The notes under the pieces: model-generated
Told to the model about the DNA's origin: nothing
The model's database searches: none
Seen by the model: the letters and a program-made list of their open reading frames with translations, nothing else
Translations under genes and position numbers: made by a program
Part shown: positions 51,301 to 63,009 of the stretch, piece by piece
How positions within the stretch are numbered: the stretch's first letter is position 1
How the letters are laid out: every line of letters begins with the position of its first letter
NCBI GenBank assembly: GCA_024741835.1
Contig: JAENRP010000268.1
Location: 1-63,122, forward strand
Direction of reading: 5' to 3'
Source of the DNA: Diplocarpon mali
Lineage: Eukaryota > Ascomycota > Leotiomycetes > Helotiales > Drepanopezizaceae
DNA: 63,122 nucleotides

Positions 51301-53345
51301 AAAGCTCTATATACCTAAAGATTCGCAAGGTATACTACTTAATAGTAATACTATTAAGCCGAACTAATAACCCCTCTCTCTTAGCTTAAGTATATTAAGC
51401 GTACCTGCTGATCAACGACCTATTAATCGCTTAAAGGCCGAATAGACTATTCCTATAGTCTGCGAATTGCCTAAAGTATAAAACAACTTTAATATTATTA
51501 TCCCTTTAGTTAAAGTACCTATAGTAAAGGATATTCCTAAAATAGGTATAAGTAATAATAAGCCTTTATTACTAGAAAGCGGTTCCTTAGATAATAAGCC
51601 TATAGAACCTATAGCTAAACCTACGTCTTTAAAGAGGAATAGAGACCTAGAACTAGAAGATACCTTAAATAAACGCGAGTTTAAGCGTATTTAGGCTATA
51701 ATAGCATATAGGATTTATAAGCTCGAACTTTAATAGAGCTTTAACAAAGATAATGCGTTCCTAGCTGCTAAAGGGAAAATGAAAATCTCTCTTCTAAAGA
51801 CGTATAATAAAGCTATTAATAATCTGGAGAATAGAGTAGTATAGAGTAAGGCAATCTAAAAGGAGATAAGCTCTTTTACTGCAAATGGCATATAAATAGA
51901 GGAACTAACGCTAAAGGACGTAAACTTAGTATTAATAAAGTAGGTCTTTATAATTAAGATATATATAAATAGGACCTTAGAATATTATAAAGTAAGGCTT
52001 ATAGCTAAAGGCTTCTCCTAATAGTATAAAGAAGACTACTTCAATACATTTGCGCTAATAGTTCATATAAATACCCTTTATATATTTATAGTAATAGTAG
52101 CCGCTAAGGACCTTAAATATAGATAGTACAATATTAAAAATATATTTATTAAAGCGATTATAAAGGAATGGATTTTTCTCTTTTAATCTAATAGTATTCC
52201 TATACGCGCTGGCCACTCTCTTTATATACTTTGCAATATCTATAGGCTTAAATAATCAGCTTATAATTAGAACCTCTTATATAGCTTTACTTTAATAGAA
52301 ATAGGATTCGTTTAAAGCCTAGCTAACCCTTATCTATTTACCTATACTAAGCGTAAAATCAAGTTGCTATTATATATCAACGATATTATTATAGCTGCGA
52401 AAACAATTACTTAATTGAATTAGTTCTTTATAACAATTCGGAAACGTTTTAATACTAAGGATCTAAGGGGAATTTATAAGATCCTTAGCATCTGCGTTAT
52501 AAGGAACCGTTCTACTTAAGAACTCTAGTTAGACTAAAAGCAGTATATTAAGAAGATCTTAAACCGAATAGGACTCTTTACTTATACTTCTAACTTTAAG
52601 CTAAAGCATACTCTAATTAAAGGAAAGTATAATAAGTTAGAGCCTATTAATAAAAATAAGCAGAAAGGAGATCTAAAGAAGTACTAATAGGATATTAGAG
52701 CAATTATATATACTATAGTATATATAAGACCAGATATTGCCTTTATTATTAAGCAACTTAATCAGAACTTAAAGGATCTAACGATTTAATATAAGAATAT
52801 AATTAAGCGACTTAAAAGGTACCTTCAATTGATAATTATATAAAAGGTAAGATACAGATTAATAAAATATATAAGTGTAAAGCTTAAGGTATATACCGAT
52901 TCTAACTAGGTAAATATAAAAGGTCGAAAAAGTATATCTTAAAGCGTAATAGTACTATATAATAGACCTATATTATAAGGAAGTAGAAAGCAGAAATCAG
53001 TAGCTACTATAAGTATTAAAGCCGAATATATATTAATATTATTAAATTGTAAATAAGGATTATAGATCACTTAAGTTCTAAAAGATATAGGTTTCGCTAA
53101 GTATATTAAATAAGATAGGAACTATATTAATCTTTAAGCAGATAATACAAGAGCGATTGCTCTTATAAAGAATCTATACTTATATAAGCGATTAAAATAT
53201 ATTAATATTACCTACTACTTTATCTGCAACCTTATTATAAAGAATAAGTTATTAATTACCTATATCTTAATCGATTGAATAGTAGCAGATGGATTTATAA
53301 AGCTATTAAAGATAGTTATAAAGTTTAAAGCATTTAAAGATATAC
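48340..53345 (+). pseudogene. Copia family 1 gag-pol remnant of copy D
   Basis: Gag lies at about 48,340-49,390 and ends in a degenerate Cys/His knuckle near 49,170-49,220. Protease is at about 49,496-49,720, starting at a Trp codon now TAG and followed by NTNCTAHIT-like residues. The minisatellite block comes next and is in frame with protease and integrase. Integrase is at about 50,405-51,300 with an HLK...CKL zinc-binding start. RT is at about 51,900-52,480 with LLLYINDIIIA. RNase H is at about 52,870-53,345 with YTDSN and KAEYI. Stops are almost all at Gln or Trp sites. A dead gene, but the frame has no obvious indels. Confidence 0.85.
49855..50285 (+). repeat. Minisatellite block of Copia family 1, copy D (in the pol frame)
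   Basis: Nine units, read in the protease/integrase frame as variants of TLKLGLQVKFAE. Unit length is 39-48 bp except near the start, where the spacing is longer. Confidence 0.88.
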
Positions 53346-53388
53346 TAGGATTATAGAAGATAGTAGGAGCTTAGCAGGCTTAAGGACA

Positions 53389-53510
53389 ACTCCTAAGCCT
53401 ACCTCGCAAGTTAGGTTATATAGTCTTATAAAGGAAAGTTTTTAAATCGACTCCTAGGCCTAGACCGCGAGTTAAGTTATATAGTCTTATAAAGGAACGC
53501 TTTTAGGAAA
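53389..53510 (+). repeat. 61 bp tandem duplication after RNase H in copy D
   Basis: ACTCCTAAGCCTACCTCGC... at 53,389-53,449 is repeated at 53,450-53,510. A and B have a single unit here. The unit is related to the internal minisatellite. Confidence 0.85.
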
Positions 53511-53676
53511 TTTTAACTCCTAGTCCCGCCTTATAAGTAGGATTAGTGATTTTAATAAAGGTTGCTATTAATTAATTGTTTTTAATTTAAAGAGATACTT
53601 AAGAGTTGGATTAGCGCAAAAGGATAGTAGTTGTTTTCTTAACTGCAGGTCAATCGGAGTAAGGTCTGAGTAAGAG

Positions 53677-53871
53677 TATTAAGATAGGTAATACAGCTAT
53701 TACTCTAATATATTATCATATGACCCTACTACTTAGTTAATAGGATATTAATACATATATAACTATAGGAAAGAAAGGGGTAACCTTCCTTCTTTAACTC
53801 TTATTAATATATCGACTATCGACCTCTAGAAGCCTCCTTTAACTACTGCGCCGACTCACTTAAGCTCAGGA
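53677..53871 (+). repeat. 3' LTR of copy D
   Basis: TATTAAGATAGG to CTCAGGA, 195 bp, followed by ATAAA. Confidence 0.9.
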
Positions 53872-54054
53872 ATAAATAAGGAGAACCGATAACTCCGCCT
53901 TTTATTAAAACGCTTTAATTAAAATAAGTATTAGACTAAAGCTTTTAACTAGCCCTCTTCTACCTTTCAATAAATAGGACCTATATATCATAAATAAGCC
54001 TTAAGCTGCCTTTAAAAGGAATTAAGCACTACCCTTAGACCTTTAATACCTAAT

Positions 54055-54226
54055 TGTCGTGCTATATTTAGAGGTGGATTCTCAGTGGTGGCAGAAGCTT
54101 GTAAAATTCTACTTTAACTATATATCTGAGCTCCCTTTATAGAAGTGCTCTGTGGCCACTTTAGGGGTATATTACATAAGCTAGTCCTTAGATGCCTTAA
54201 TGCCTGAGGCTCCTTATGGCGCAATA
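54055..54226 (-). repeat. 3' LTR of G2
   Basis: 172 bp, TGTCGTGCTATATTTAG to GCGCAATA on the plus strand. Confidence 0.92.
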
Positions 54227-54509
54227 TACCCCCTAGGTGAGGAGCAGCTTCTAGCTAGGCTTAGCTATAACTAGCGCCAGATCTAGTATATAAGATTCCT
54301 TTATTATGCTCTCTAGCTTTTAGAATAAAGAAAATTGCTTAATAAAGCTGTAATAAATAAAAGAGGGAGCGCGGTTCTAAGTGCTTCCTTTATAGAATAG
54401 AAGCTAAATTAGGTGATAAAGGAAAGTTAATAAAGGCAGCGCGCCTATAAAAGTACGCGTTTTTCCTTATGAAGCTTTCCTTCCTTATACTTTAAATAAT
54501 CACTTTGAA

Positions 54510-55330
54510 ATGGAGAATAGCAATAACAACTCTAAGGAGCGCCCTATTAGGGCTACTATTATATGCTTTTTGATTATGCTCCCTTACTCCTGCTAATAGC
54601 CTTATAGCGAAGTCGTTATGCCCGAACACAGCTTAGAGCTTCTCGGCGCAGCAGATAGTAAGATAATGATACGCCTAAGACGTTCGATATAGTAATACCC
54701 TTGAGAGGGAGCGCGCCCCTTCCCCTCCTTGCCACCCCCTAGGCTGTGGTTCTTAGAATACCGGCGGTCCCCTCTATAGCTCCCTTCTCCTACCGCAAGC
54801 TAGAGCAAGGGCTGATAAGGAATATACTATATAAGGGGTGCGTTTGGAGCTTCCTAGCTAGGAAGTCGGCTAGCATATGCTTTAATAGTATAGTAGGAGT
54901 ATGCTGCTTTTGTTATGCGAAAGGAGGCCATATATACTAGGAGCTTCCTATCGGCGCCTTAAAGGCGTAGGAAGATTACGTATTCTTATTAAAGGAGAAC
55001 GATAGTAACGCTGCAGTATATTCTTAAGCTCTCTTTAAGTGGTTTGCTACTAATAAGCAGTTTAGGGCCTTGCTACTATTAAGAGGAAGGTAAGAGAGGA
55101 GCTTCGGAAGGCGCGTTGGAAAGAGATAGAGGAGGTAGTATTATTAGAGGGTACGTTAATTATAAGCTTTTTCGTACTATAGCTAATAGCTTCCTAGAAC
55201 TAGTGGCTTAAGAGCTCCTGCCTCCGATTATAGCACCTCTTAGCTTTGCCGCCCGCCTCGCAGAGGCTTCTAAAGCTTTTGCGGCTGCTCCTATTATTGC
55301 TCTTTAGGCTACTCTTAAGGTTATGCTACT
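54510..55330 (+). pseudogene. Antisense Cys/His-rich reading frame in Copia G2
   Basis: Plus strand, opposite to the pol of G2. The open piece at 54,746-54,940 contains the cluster (first Cys codon at 54,839, then Cys, CC-F-C and GGH further on). The frame continues to about 55,090 with TAG/TAA only where Gln is plausible. It corresponds to 41,200-42,180 of G1. An ATG at 54,511 lies in another frame, so the start is unknown. Confidence 0.45.
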
Positions 55331-55549
55331 AGAGGAGTCTATTGCTTTTCAATAGAGATACGCCTTTATATTATTTGCAAAGCTATTAAAGGTTCTGATT
55401 ATCTAAGGGAGTTGGTTTTAAGCCTCCTTATATATTAGTATAAGGAAAATTAAACCCTGTTTTACGCTTCCTTCTTACTTGCTATTATAAAAGAGATATA
55501 AAAGGATTATAGAGCATTTAAAATGCTAGCTTCTCAATTAGACCTCTTG

Positions 55550-58500
55550 CGTCTTAGAGGTTTAAAAGCTTAATAAAGCTCTCGAACTTTTATTAAGGAA
55601 GGTTTTTAATAAGGCTATCTGCGTGCATATCTTTAGTAGGGAGATAGGCCACTTAAAAGCTCCCTTTTTAATACTCCTATTATAGCTATATATTATATAT
55701 ATTAATATATTAGAGCTTTATAGAAATCCTTTAAGAGTCTCCTATAATAAGCCGTATTATCTATTGATTATTGCAAAATATGGACTATAGAGCTTCTACC
55801 TTAAGCTGTATTTCTTTAAAGAACCTTCTTAAAGCCATTATCTCCTTTGCTATATGCGCTACTCTTAAGAGCTCAGCCTCTATAGTAGAAGTAGTAACTG
55901 TCGGTTGCTTTAAGGCCTTCTAAACGATTGCTCCTTTAAATAGGAATATAATAAAACCGTAAAAGGAGCGCCTTGTCTTTAGATCATCTGCGAAGGAAGC
56001 ATCTAACGATACTATTAAGTTATTTAATCTACTAAATCGACTATAAGTGATTCTTAGGAAGTATATACTAAAAAGGTAGCAAATTATCTAATTGATAGCT
56101 TTAAGGTGTTTAAAGCTTAGGTTTATATAAAAATGAGATAGCTAGGCGATTGTAAAAGCTATATTTGGATATAGCGTAATAGCTATATATAAGGCAGAGC
56201 CTACTTTTTCCTAGAACTCTTTAATTCTCAAGTAGAGAGCTATTTTGTAGTTCTTTTTAAGTTCGAAGTAGGGGAGCAGCGTACTAAGGAAACGCCCTAT
56301 ATTAAAGCTAAACCTCTTTGCCATCTTCTCGATATAAGCGTTATAGAGTAGAGTAATTATACCCTGCTTCCTATCTCAAGAGACTCTTACCCTTAAGAAC
56401 TACTCAATATCTCTTATAGCTATTAATTCGTATGCTTTGCGTAGTCCTTTTATAGTCTTTTAAGCTTCTTCTATATAGGAGGAGTGGTATATTACTTGTA
56501 TATTATTAATATAAAAGGCTATAAATACAGTCCTATCCTTATTAACGAATATACAAGGCTCCTTACTAAGAGGGGTAAGCTTTAGAGACTTTAAAGTACT
56601 AGTAAAATCCTTATACTAAAGCGCTAGGGAGTCTCGAAGGCCGTATAAGGCGCGATCGAGCTCTACTACCTTATCTTTTTGCTTTTAACCCTTTGGTAAG
56701 AAGCAAATAACTAGCGCGCTTTAAGGGTCTCTCTTAGCATTTATAAAGGCGTTGATAATATCGAACTGTCGAAGCTCTATATTAAATTTAGCGGCGATTG
56801 CTATTATAACCTTAAAAGATCTTAATATAAGCGTCGCAGCGTAGGTAGAGAAAATAGAAGCTTCCTTTTGAAGATCTCCCCTTACTACTATTCTTGACTT
56901 AAAGCGGCTAATCTCCCTAAAGGAGTTTAGCTTATAGTTAAAGACCTACTTTAGTAGTATAGGCCTTATAATAGCCTTGCTTTTATTAATCACTCTTTAG
57001 CAATTGCGCGCTTTTAGGTTTTTAATCTTAGTTCTGGCTCTCTCTTTAAATTGCTCTTTAAAAGGGTGATTTACAAGCTCCTTCTAGTAAGTTGGTGCTT
57101 TAGGAAGCTTGTCTTAAGGTAGAATTAGAAGGGTAGAGTTTCCTCTAGAGTTTCCAGATTGAGTCGCCGCGGCTATAACGCAGTGTACTGCTTTATACTC
57201 TTCTCTATTAGTTTTTACAGCTTCTTAACTTAGCTAGAAAGTTGATATAAAGCTATTTACCTACTCTAACTGATATATTTTAAATTCTTTAAAGGCTAGT
57301 AGGAGATCCTTAATGTATATTGCATATATGGTATTCCTGCTTCCTCTTCTCCTTTTCGACCTACGGAGCGGTATAGGTACTATTTCCTGCTCTTTATCAG
57401 GCTTCTTGCGTTTTCAAAAGGCCCTTATATTAAGTACTTTAGGCTAAGCTTTTATTAGTTTTAGAAAGCTCCCTCTTTCAGTATTACCCTTAAGAGCTTC
57501 TATATCCTGGCGTAGCTCCCGATCGATCGGTACTTCTAGTAAGAGCTAGCGTACTTCTTTATCAGTTGCCTATAGTAGAGCTTCTAGTAATTAAAGGGCC
57601 TGCTCCTACCCTTGCGATTGCTTAGTTTATATAGCAACTAAAGGCCTGGTATTACACTCCTTAATAGAACTGGCATTTATAATATCGCTTTCGATACTTC
57701 TTTTAACTATTGACAGTTATCTTAGAGCGTTTAACCCTTTGCTATTAGGCAGCTGCTCTTAAGTAGCTAAAGTAGAAACGCTATAAGTAGCCTTATAGGG
57801 GATAAGAGCCTTCGATAGATCTGAGCTTAGAGCTTCTATTAGTAAAAGATTAATAGGCTTACCCCTTACTAGGTTATCTATAGGCTGCTTATCCAAAGCT
57901 CCCTTTATATTCTTAATAATTAACTTAGCGTCTTAAGCTTCTTCTTCTTCCTCTTTAATTATTTGCATAATCTCTTTAATAATTAAGAGTAAGTGGCTAG
58001 CCACCTTTTCATACTCTTTAAAATAGAATTTGGACTTATTAAATTCGATATTTTAAGAAATTATAACCTTTCAAAGCTTAGGCACTTAAATCCTATATAT
58101 ATTAGTAGCGTAATAACTAACTAGGTATCTAATATGCCCTTATAGCATAGTTTTAAAAGCTCTCTTATTCTTTAGAGCTTCTCTCTCCTTTGCCAATAGG
58201 TACGCGCGCGCTTTATACGCTTTTATACCCTCCTATTCTAGTCTTAAATCAGTAGTAAGCTTTATAGTGATCTGTAGATTATACTACCTAAAGTATTATT
58301 TAAACTAGAGCTAAAGCACCTTATTTAGACTCTTCTATCCCTTGCACTTTAATAGGCCGATATTATAAAGGTATATTGCGGCTAGTACGGCTTTAGGCCA
58401 TAGGTGCTTTAGGAGGTTAGTAGAGATTAGTATAGTAAATGCCTTTTTAATAATCTTTACTCCTACTCTCTTAGAAGCTTTATTTAGTTTATAAGTATAG

Positions 58501-61000
58501 GATGGAATGACTTTTACCTCTATACCTTTAGCTTCGCACTACTTTCTATATTTTAATGCTCCTTATAAGAGGAATACCAAGGTATTATTATCGCTCCTTA
58601 GAATATATAAGAAGAGGCTATAATAGCACTTTACCTATACTTTAAAAGATTAAAGAGCTTTTAAAATTAGCGTTAAGGACTTATAGAATAAAGTATATTT
58701 AAATAACTTCCTACTAAATTTATCCTTAATTAAGAGAAGCCAGCTTTCTAAAGAGAGGCTTAATATACTATAGTCAAATAGGTCCTAGGAGCACTTAAAG
58801 AACGGTCTTAGAGCTTTGAAATCTAACTCTCTTTTAGAAGGCTTTTGCTTAGCTTTTACTTAAGCGTAAGCTTTATAATTGATTTATAGCTTCCCTTTGA
58901 TCTTTACCCCCTTTGCGTTTAGTATAAGCTTCTTAAGCGCCTTTGCTTTTAGATAGCCTAATTAAAGGTGCTAAATATTTGCCGAATTGTTCTTAGCTCT
59001 TAGGAATACGCTACTCCTTAAGGGTTTATATTAGCTTCGCAGACGCTATTATAAAGTAGGAAAAGCTAAGTAAGTTAGTTAAGTATAATATAGCGAGTTA
59101 GGAGTATTATAAAAGTTAATAGGCTTATATTTAAATACTATAACGTTCGACTTACGCTTTAGCTACTTTATAATTATATTATTATCTACTATACCCCTTT
59201 AGAGTATTATATCTAGGCCTATATACTATACCTTAGCCTTCTTTAAAAGAGGCTTTAAGATAATATTAATATTAAACCTATCTATAAGCGCTATATTCCT
59301 AAGCTTTAAGTCTCTTCTATTAGTAAGAACCCCTTTTATCAGATGTATACCCTTCCCCCTTATTAGCAGACTTAAGCTCCTTGCCTTTATATAGTCCTAG
59401 GGATATGCGATTTTTAATAATCTAAGAATTAAAAGCTCCTCTCAATTAATAAGGTGCGTTATAGCGCAGTTATCGAGTAGGATTATATTTAAAAGAGCGT
59501 AAGGAGCTCTAAGGGTAGAGTATATTCCTAGGGTAAAGTCTTTAAAGAGAGCTAGATCTAAAAGGGTAGCGATAATCTTAGATTTGCCGCTCCTTAAAGC
59601 TTTAATAGATATTCTTTCTTTAAATTAATTTATAAGAGCTTATTTAATATAAGAGAGCTTAGCTTAAAGCTCTTTCCATTCTAAGGAAGTAAGGTTTTCA
59701 CGCATTCTTTTAACCTTATTATAGCTAAGGAGGTTTTAAAGCATACCTTCCTTAGCATTAGTTAAAGTATATTTCAGCCTATTATACTCCTTTAGGTTTT
59801 AAAAGTGATTTTTAACCTAAGGGCAAAGGCACTTTTTAATACTCCCTTTAAGAGTCTTCTTTGCCTTGCCTTTACTTAATACTCTTAGATTAGTATAATC
59901 GCCTACTCCTTTAAGCGAGGTATATACTCTAAGGGTTACCTTTAATAAGGAGCTTATAAGGCTTCGCTCTATTAAGCTTAAGAACTAATTAATATAGTGG
60001 ACTATATCTTTTCTATACTTTAGACTTAGCTTATTATCTCTAATAAGCTTTACCTAGGTCTGCTAAGACTAAGTAAGAGCTTAGTAGTAAACTAACTATA
60101 GAAACTTTATAATCGCAAGGAAGCCTTAAACCTTTGGGATTCTATAAGTTTATACTTCTTAATAGATCTCCTTAAAGCTAGCAAGCCAGGTCTTTAGGTC
60201 CACTTTACTGCTCCTTATTTTAAAGAGCTTAGTATTATAGTCTTCCCGAATTGACTCTATTATACTAACCTTAAAGGGGGCTAGTTCCCTGCGCAAGTGC
60301 TCTACAATCTATTAAATTGATAGTTTCCCTACTTCCTTGCAGTTATATTGCACTGCTTAAAGCAATATAGGGTATACTATCTTAATAATCTAATAGTATA
60401 ACTAAGTATAAGGGCTCTTATTCCTTTTCTATATTTCTATTATAAGATTGTATTATATTACTGCCATTTTATACTTTAGCTCTATATCTTTAGCTATTAT
60501 CTTCGCAAGTAGTAGTAGAGCTGGCGTTTATTGATCGGTAGCTTCCTACTATTAGTACAACTTATAGTAGCTTTGTAATACTCTCTAGTCCTATCCTTCT
60601 ATAATTTTTTCAAGCTACGGCAGTTCTATTTCTAGATCTAGTAGATATAGAGCTTTATTCTTATAAAGCGGAGCTTAATTTCCTATCTCTATAGTATACA
60701 GTTTAAGGTTATTAATCTATCTTAGCTTTTCTATATGCTTCTAAAGGCGTAGAAATTCAGCCTAAAACTCTAGCTTAGCGTACCAAATGCGCTATGACTT
60801 CCTATCCTAGAGTATAACTCCACTAGAGCTAAGCTCCTAAGCTTCTTTTTACTAGTACTCGCTTATATTAACTGGGTTAGTAGGAAGTATAGGTCTATTA
60901 GTTAGCTAGGAGCATTAGAACGTCGAGTCAGGTCGTACAATGCATATAAGCAAGGGAGAATAGATGAAAAATAGTAGTAAAACCTCTTTAAAAAGTCTTT
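55550..61000 (-). pseudogene. Copia G2 gag-pol remnant
   Basis: Minus strand, collinear with G1. RNase H lies at about 56,030-55,550, RT at about 57,010-56,420, integrase at about 59,010-58,300, and protease and gag at about 61,000-59,230. It carries independent RIP mutations, so comparing the two copies resolves many ambiguous positions. No complete frame remains. Confidence 0.83.
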
Positions 61001-61056
61001 AAATATAATAGATTTTTAATCGTTTGCTCTTAAGAGTTGCGAATAGTACTAATAAC

Positions 61057-61228
61057 TATTGTATTATATTTAGAAGTAGATTCTTAGTAGTAGCAAAAGC
61101 TTATAAAATTCTACTTTAACTATATATCTGAGCTCCCTTTATAGAAGTGCTCCGTGGCCACTTCAGAGGTATATTACATAAGCCAGTCCTCAGATGCCTT
61201 AGTGCCTGAGGCTCCTTATAGCGCAACA
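61057..61228 (-). repeat. 5' LTR of G2
   Basis: 172 bp, more RIP-mutated than the 3' LTR (TATTGTATTATATT for TGTCGTGCTATATT). Confidence 0.9.
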
Positions 61229-61625
61229 CTAATTATAATAAACGCGCCCTTTATAATTAAACTTTAAAACCTAATAATACTTATTATAAGTATAAATAAA
61301 AAGGGCATTATAGCTAAGACTGCTTTAAATAATATAAAATTATATTAATAAAAAAAGGTTATAATAAACTAAAGAATAACGCTAAGACAATAGACGATAT
61401 AAAGGAATTAGGAAATGAGTTGCTTTAGGATTTTAAGTATTACTCTTAAAGCGCAACTGATATTAAGAATCGGTCGACTTATCTAAGCTAATTAAAGGCT
61501 AGCAATTCGTAACCTAATGCCGATTCTATTAGAAAGGATGCTATACCGACCTAATAGCCTTAATAGACTATAGGATTAATGCCTTAGGAATTATCAATTG
61601 TAAGATACTCCTTTCTTTAACTATA

Positions 61626-61885
61626 TAGTATTACGACTTGCTCTGGAGCGTATAGAGGGGCGATAATCGAATAACGCTGACTGTATTACCTCAAGAGGTA
61701 CGCTATATAATAGAGAAGAAAAGATAAAGAGGAGAGAGTCTTTAATAAAGCTCCTTTAGAATAAGTATAAGTGCTTTACTAGCGTGCACGTGATCTATCT
61801 ACCTTGCTACCTTAGTGTGCACCTGACTTCCTATAGCCTTAGCAGTATATAATATAGCTATATATATAATGCAGCTATGATACTA
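61626..61885 (-). repeat. LTR of Gypsy element H (about 260 bp)
   Basis: Plus-strand ends TAGTATTACGA and CTATGATACTA form inverted termini. A polypurine tract (minus strand TTTTTCAAAAGGGGGAGG, 61,886-61,903) adjoins it, so this is the 3' LTR of a minus-strand element. Left end set by the break in the E2 protease. Confidence 0.7.
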
Positions 61886-62318
61886 CCTCCCCCTTTTGAA
61901 AAACTGCGCCTACGCAGTTATATCTATAGGCGTATTGTCCTTAAGCTTCTTATAATTGTCAACTCTATTATTATATAACTTAAGCTAGCTTAGTAGCGCC
62001 TTTAGTAGTCCTTTAGCTTAAGGGTTATTTTAATAGAAAGCTTAAATAGTATGCGGTACTATTATAGCATTAGAGTATAGGTTTTATTTAAGGTCTTTGT
62101 TAGCTCCCTTCTACTTAATCTGATATTCGAGCTTCTTAGCTCGAATATAAGATCCAACTACCTCTTCTATCTCCTATTTCTCTTATTTTAATAGTACTTT
62201 AATTGGCGTAGGAGGCTCTTGAATCTGACCTAGTAATAGGTTAGGAATATATTTATATAATAAATATGAGTAGAATATAAGGTAGATTAAATAGAAGGAG
62301 TTAGGCAATTAGAGCTTC
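61886..62318 (-). pseudogene. Gypsy H pol 3' end with chromodomain
   Basis: Minus-strand frame with EEVVGSYIRAKKLEYQIKWK followed by a PHT...F-Q-N-P tail, the shape of a chromovirus C-terminal chromodomain, with a few transition stops and an end near 61,915. It is cut at 62,318 by Gypsy E3. Confidence 0.7.
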
Positions 62319-63009
62319 TGTGACGGCGGAAGTAAGGCACAAGTCGATAAAGTCACTGAGATCAAGGCTGCCAAATCGTATAGAATTTAAAGCTAAGGAG
62401 TGTATATAAAGTAGCAAACCTTTCCCTTAATATGCCTCCTTAGCCTAAGACTTAGAAAGGTCGATTTCTACTAACTACTTATATTCTGCCTACTAAAGGA
62501 AAGGTATGACTATAAGATATCGCATCTATTGTATTAGTTATAAGTGCTTTGATAGTTCCTTGATACGACTGTGATATTACCCCTCCCCTCTTAAGAAGCA
62601 AGGTGCCCTTATCTCGACCTATTTTTAGATAAAGTTATATATAATCCTATTTTTAGCCCTATTAATAAAGCCCTTTATCTTTTCATTCGCCGGATCCCCT
62701 TCTGATCGGATAGTCTTAACGGCAGTCTCGACTAGTTCATTGAGATTATCGAATACACTAATCAACTTTCGATTATAGGGGTCTTTGAGATTGCGATATT
62801 ATCATTGACCTTTGCGTATCTATTCTAGCTAATCCATCTAGTTTGACTTTTAGCGCTTAGCGGGGGTACTAGTAGTAGTAGGAGTGGCCTTTCTCTTCTA
62901 TATAACTGCCTAAGTGGCGACTTATCTCTGCAGTTTATTATAGTCGTCCTTTAAGGCTTAGAGCTTTATATATAGTGTCTCTAATTCGCGTGACTTTTTA
63001 TTAAGGTTG
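62319..63009 (-). mobile_element. Gypsy family E, copy E3 (3' end only)
   Basis: The 3' LTR (62,319-62,576, shorter than in E1 by an internal deletion of about 23 bp) is followed by a purine tract and then the coiled-coil 3' reading frame (62,594-63,009). Cut at 63,010 by a family-1 LTR. Confidence 0.87.

Larger units (their letters stand above)
47733..53871 (+). mobile_element. Copia family 1, copy D, full length
   Basis: 6,139 bp, two 195 bp LTRs, target duplication ATAAA at 47,728-47,732 and 53,872-53,876. E1 shows the empty Gypsy site (TTTATAAACAAGG, minus strand near 44,105). It is the most complete family-1 copy in the window and the one used to place domains in A and B. Confidence 0.94.
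54055..61228 (-). mobile_element. Copia family G, copy G2, full length
   Basis: A 7,174 bp minus-strand element with 172 bp LTRs (termini TGTCGTGC on the left and GCGCAACA on the right) and target duplications CTAAT (54,050-54,054 and 61,229-61,233), nested in Gypsy E2. It is an inverted copy of G1. Confidence 0.94.
45949..61625 (+). mobile_element. Gypsy family E, copy E2 (5' part), with nested Copia D and G2
   Basis: Starts with its 5' LTR. Element sequence is present at 46,245-47,732, 53,872-54,054 and 61,229-61,625. After removal of D and G2 the three pieces are collinear with E1 from gag to the protease. At 61,626 it is cut within the protease by element H; its pol and 3' LTR are not in the window. 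Confidence 0.88.
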
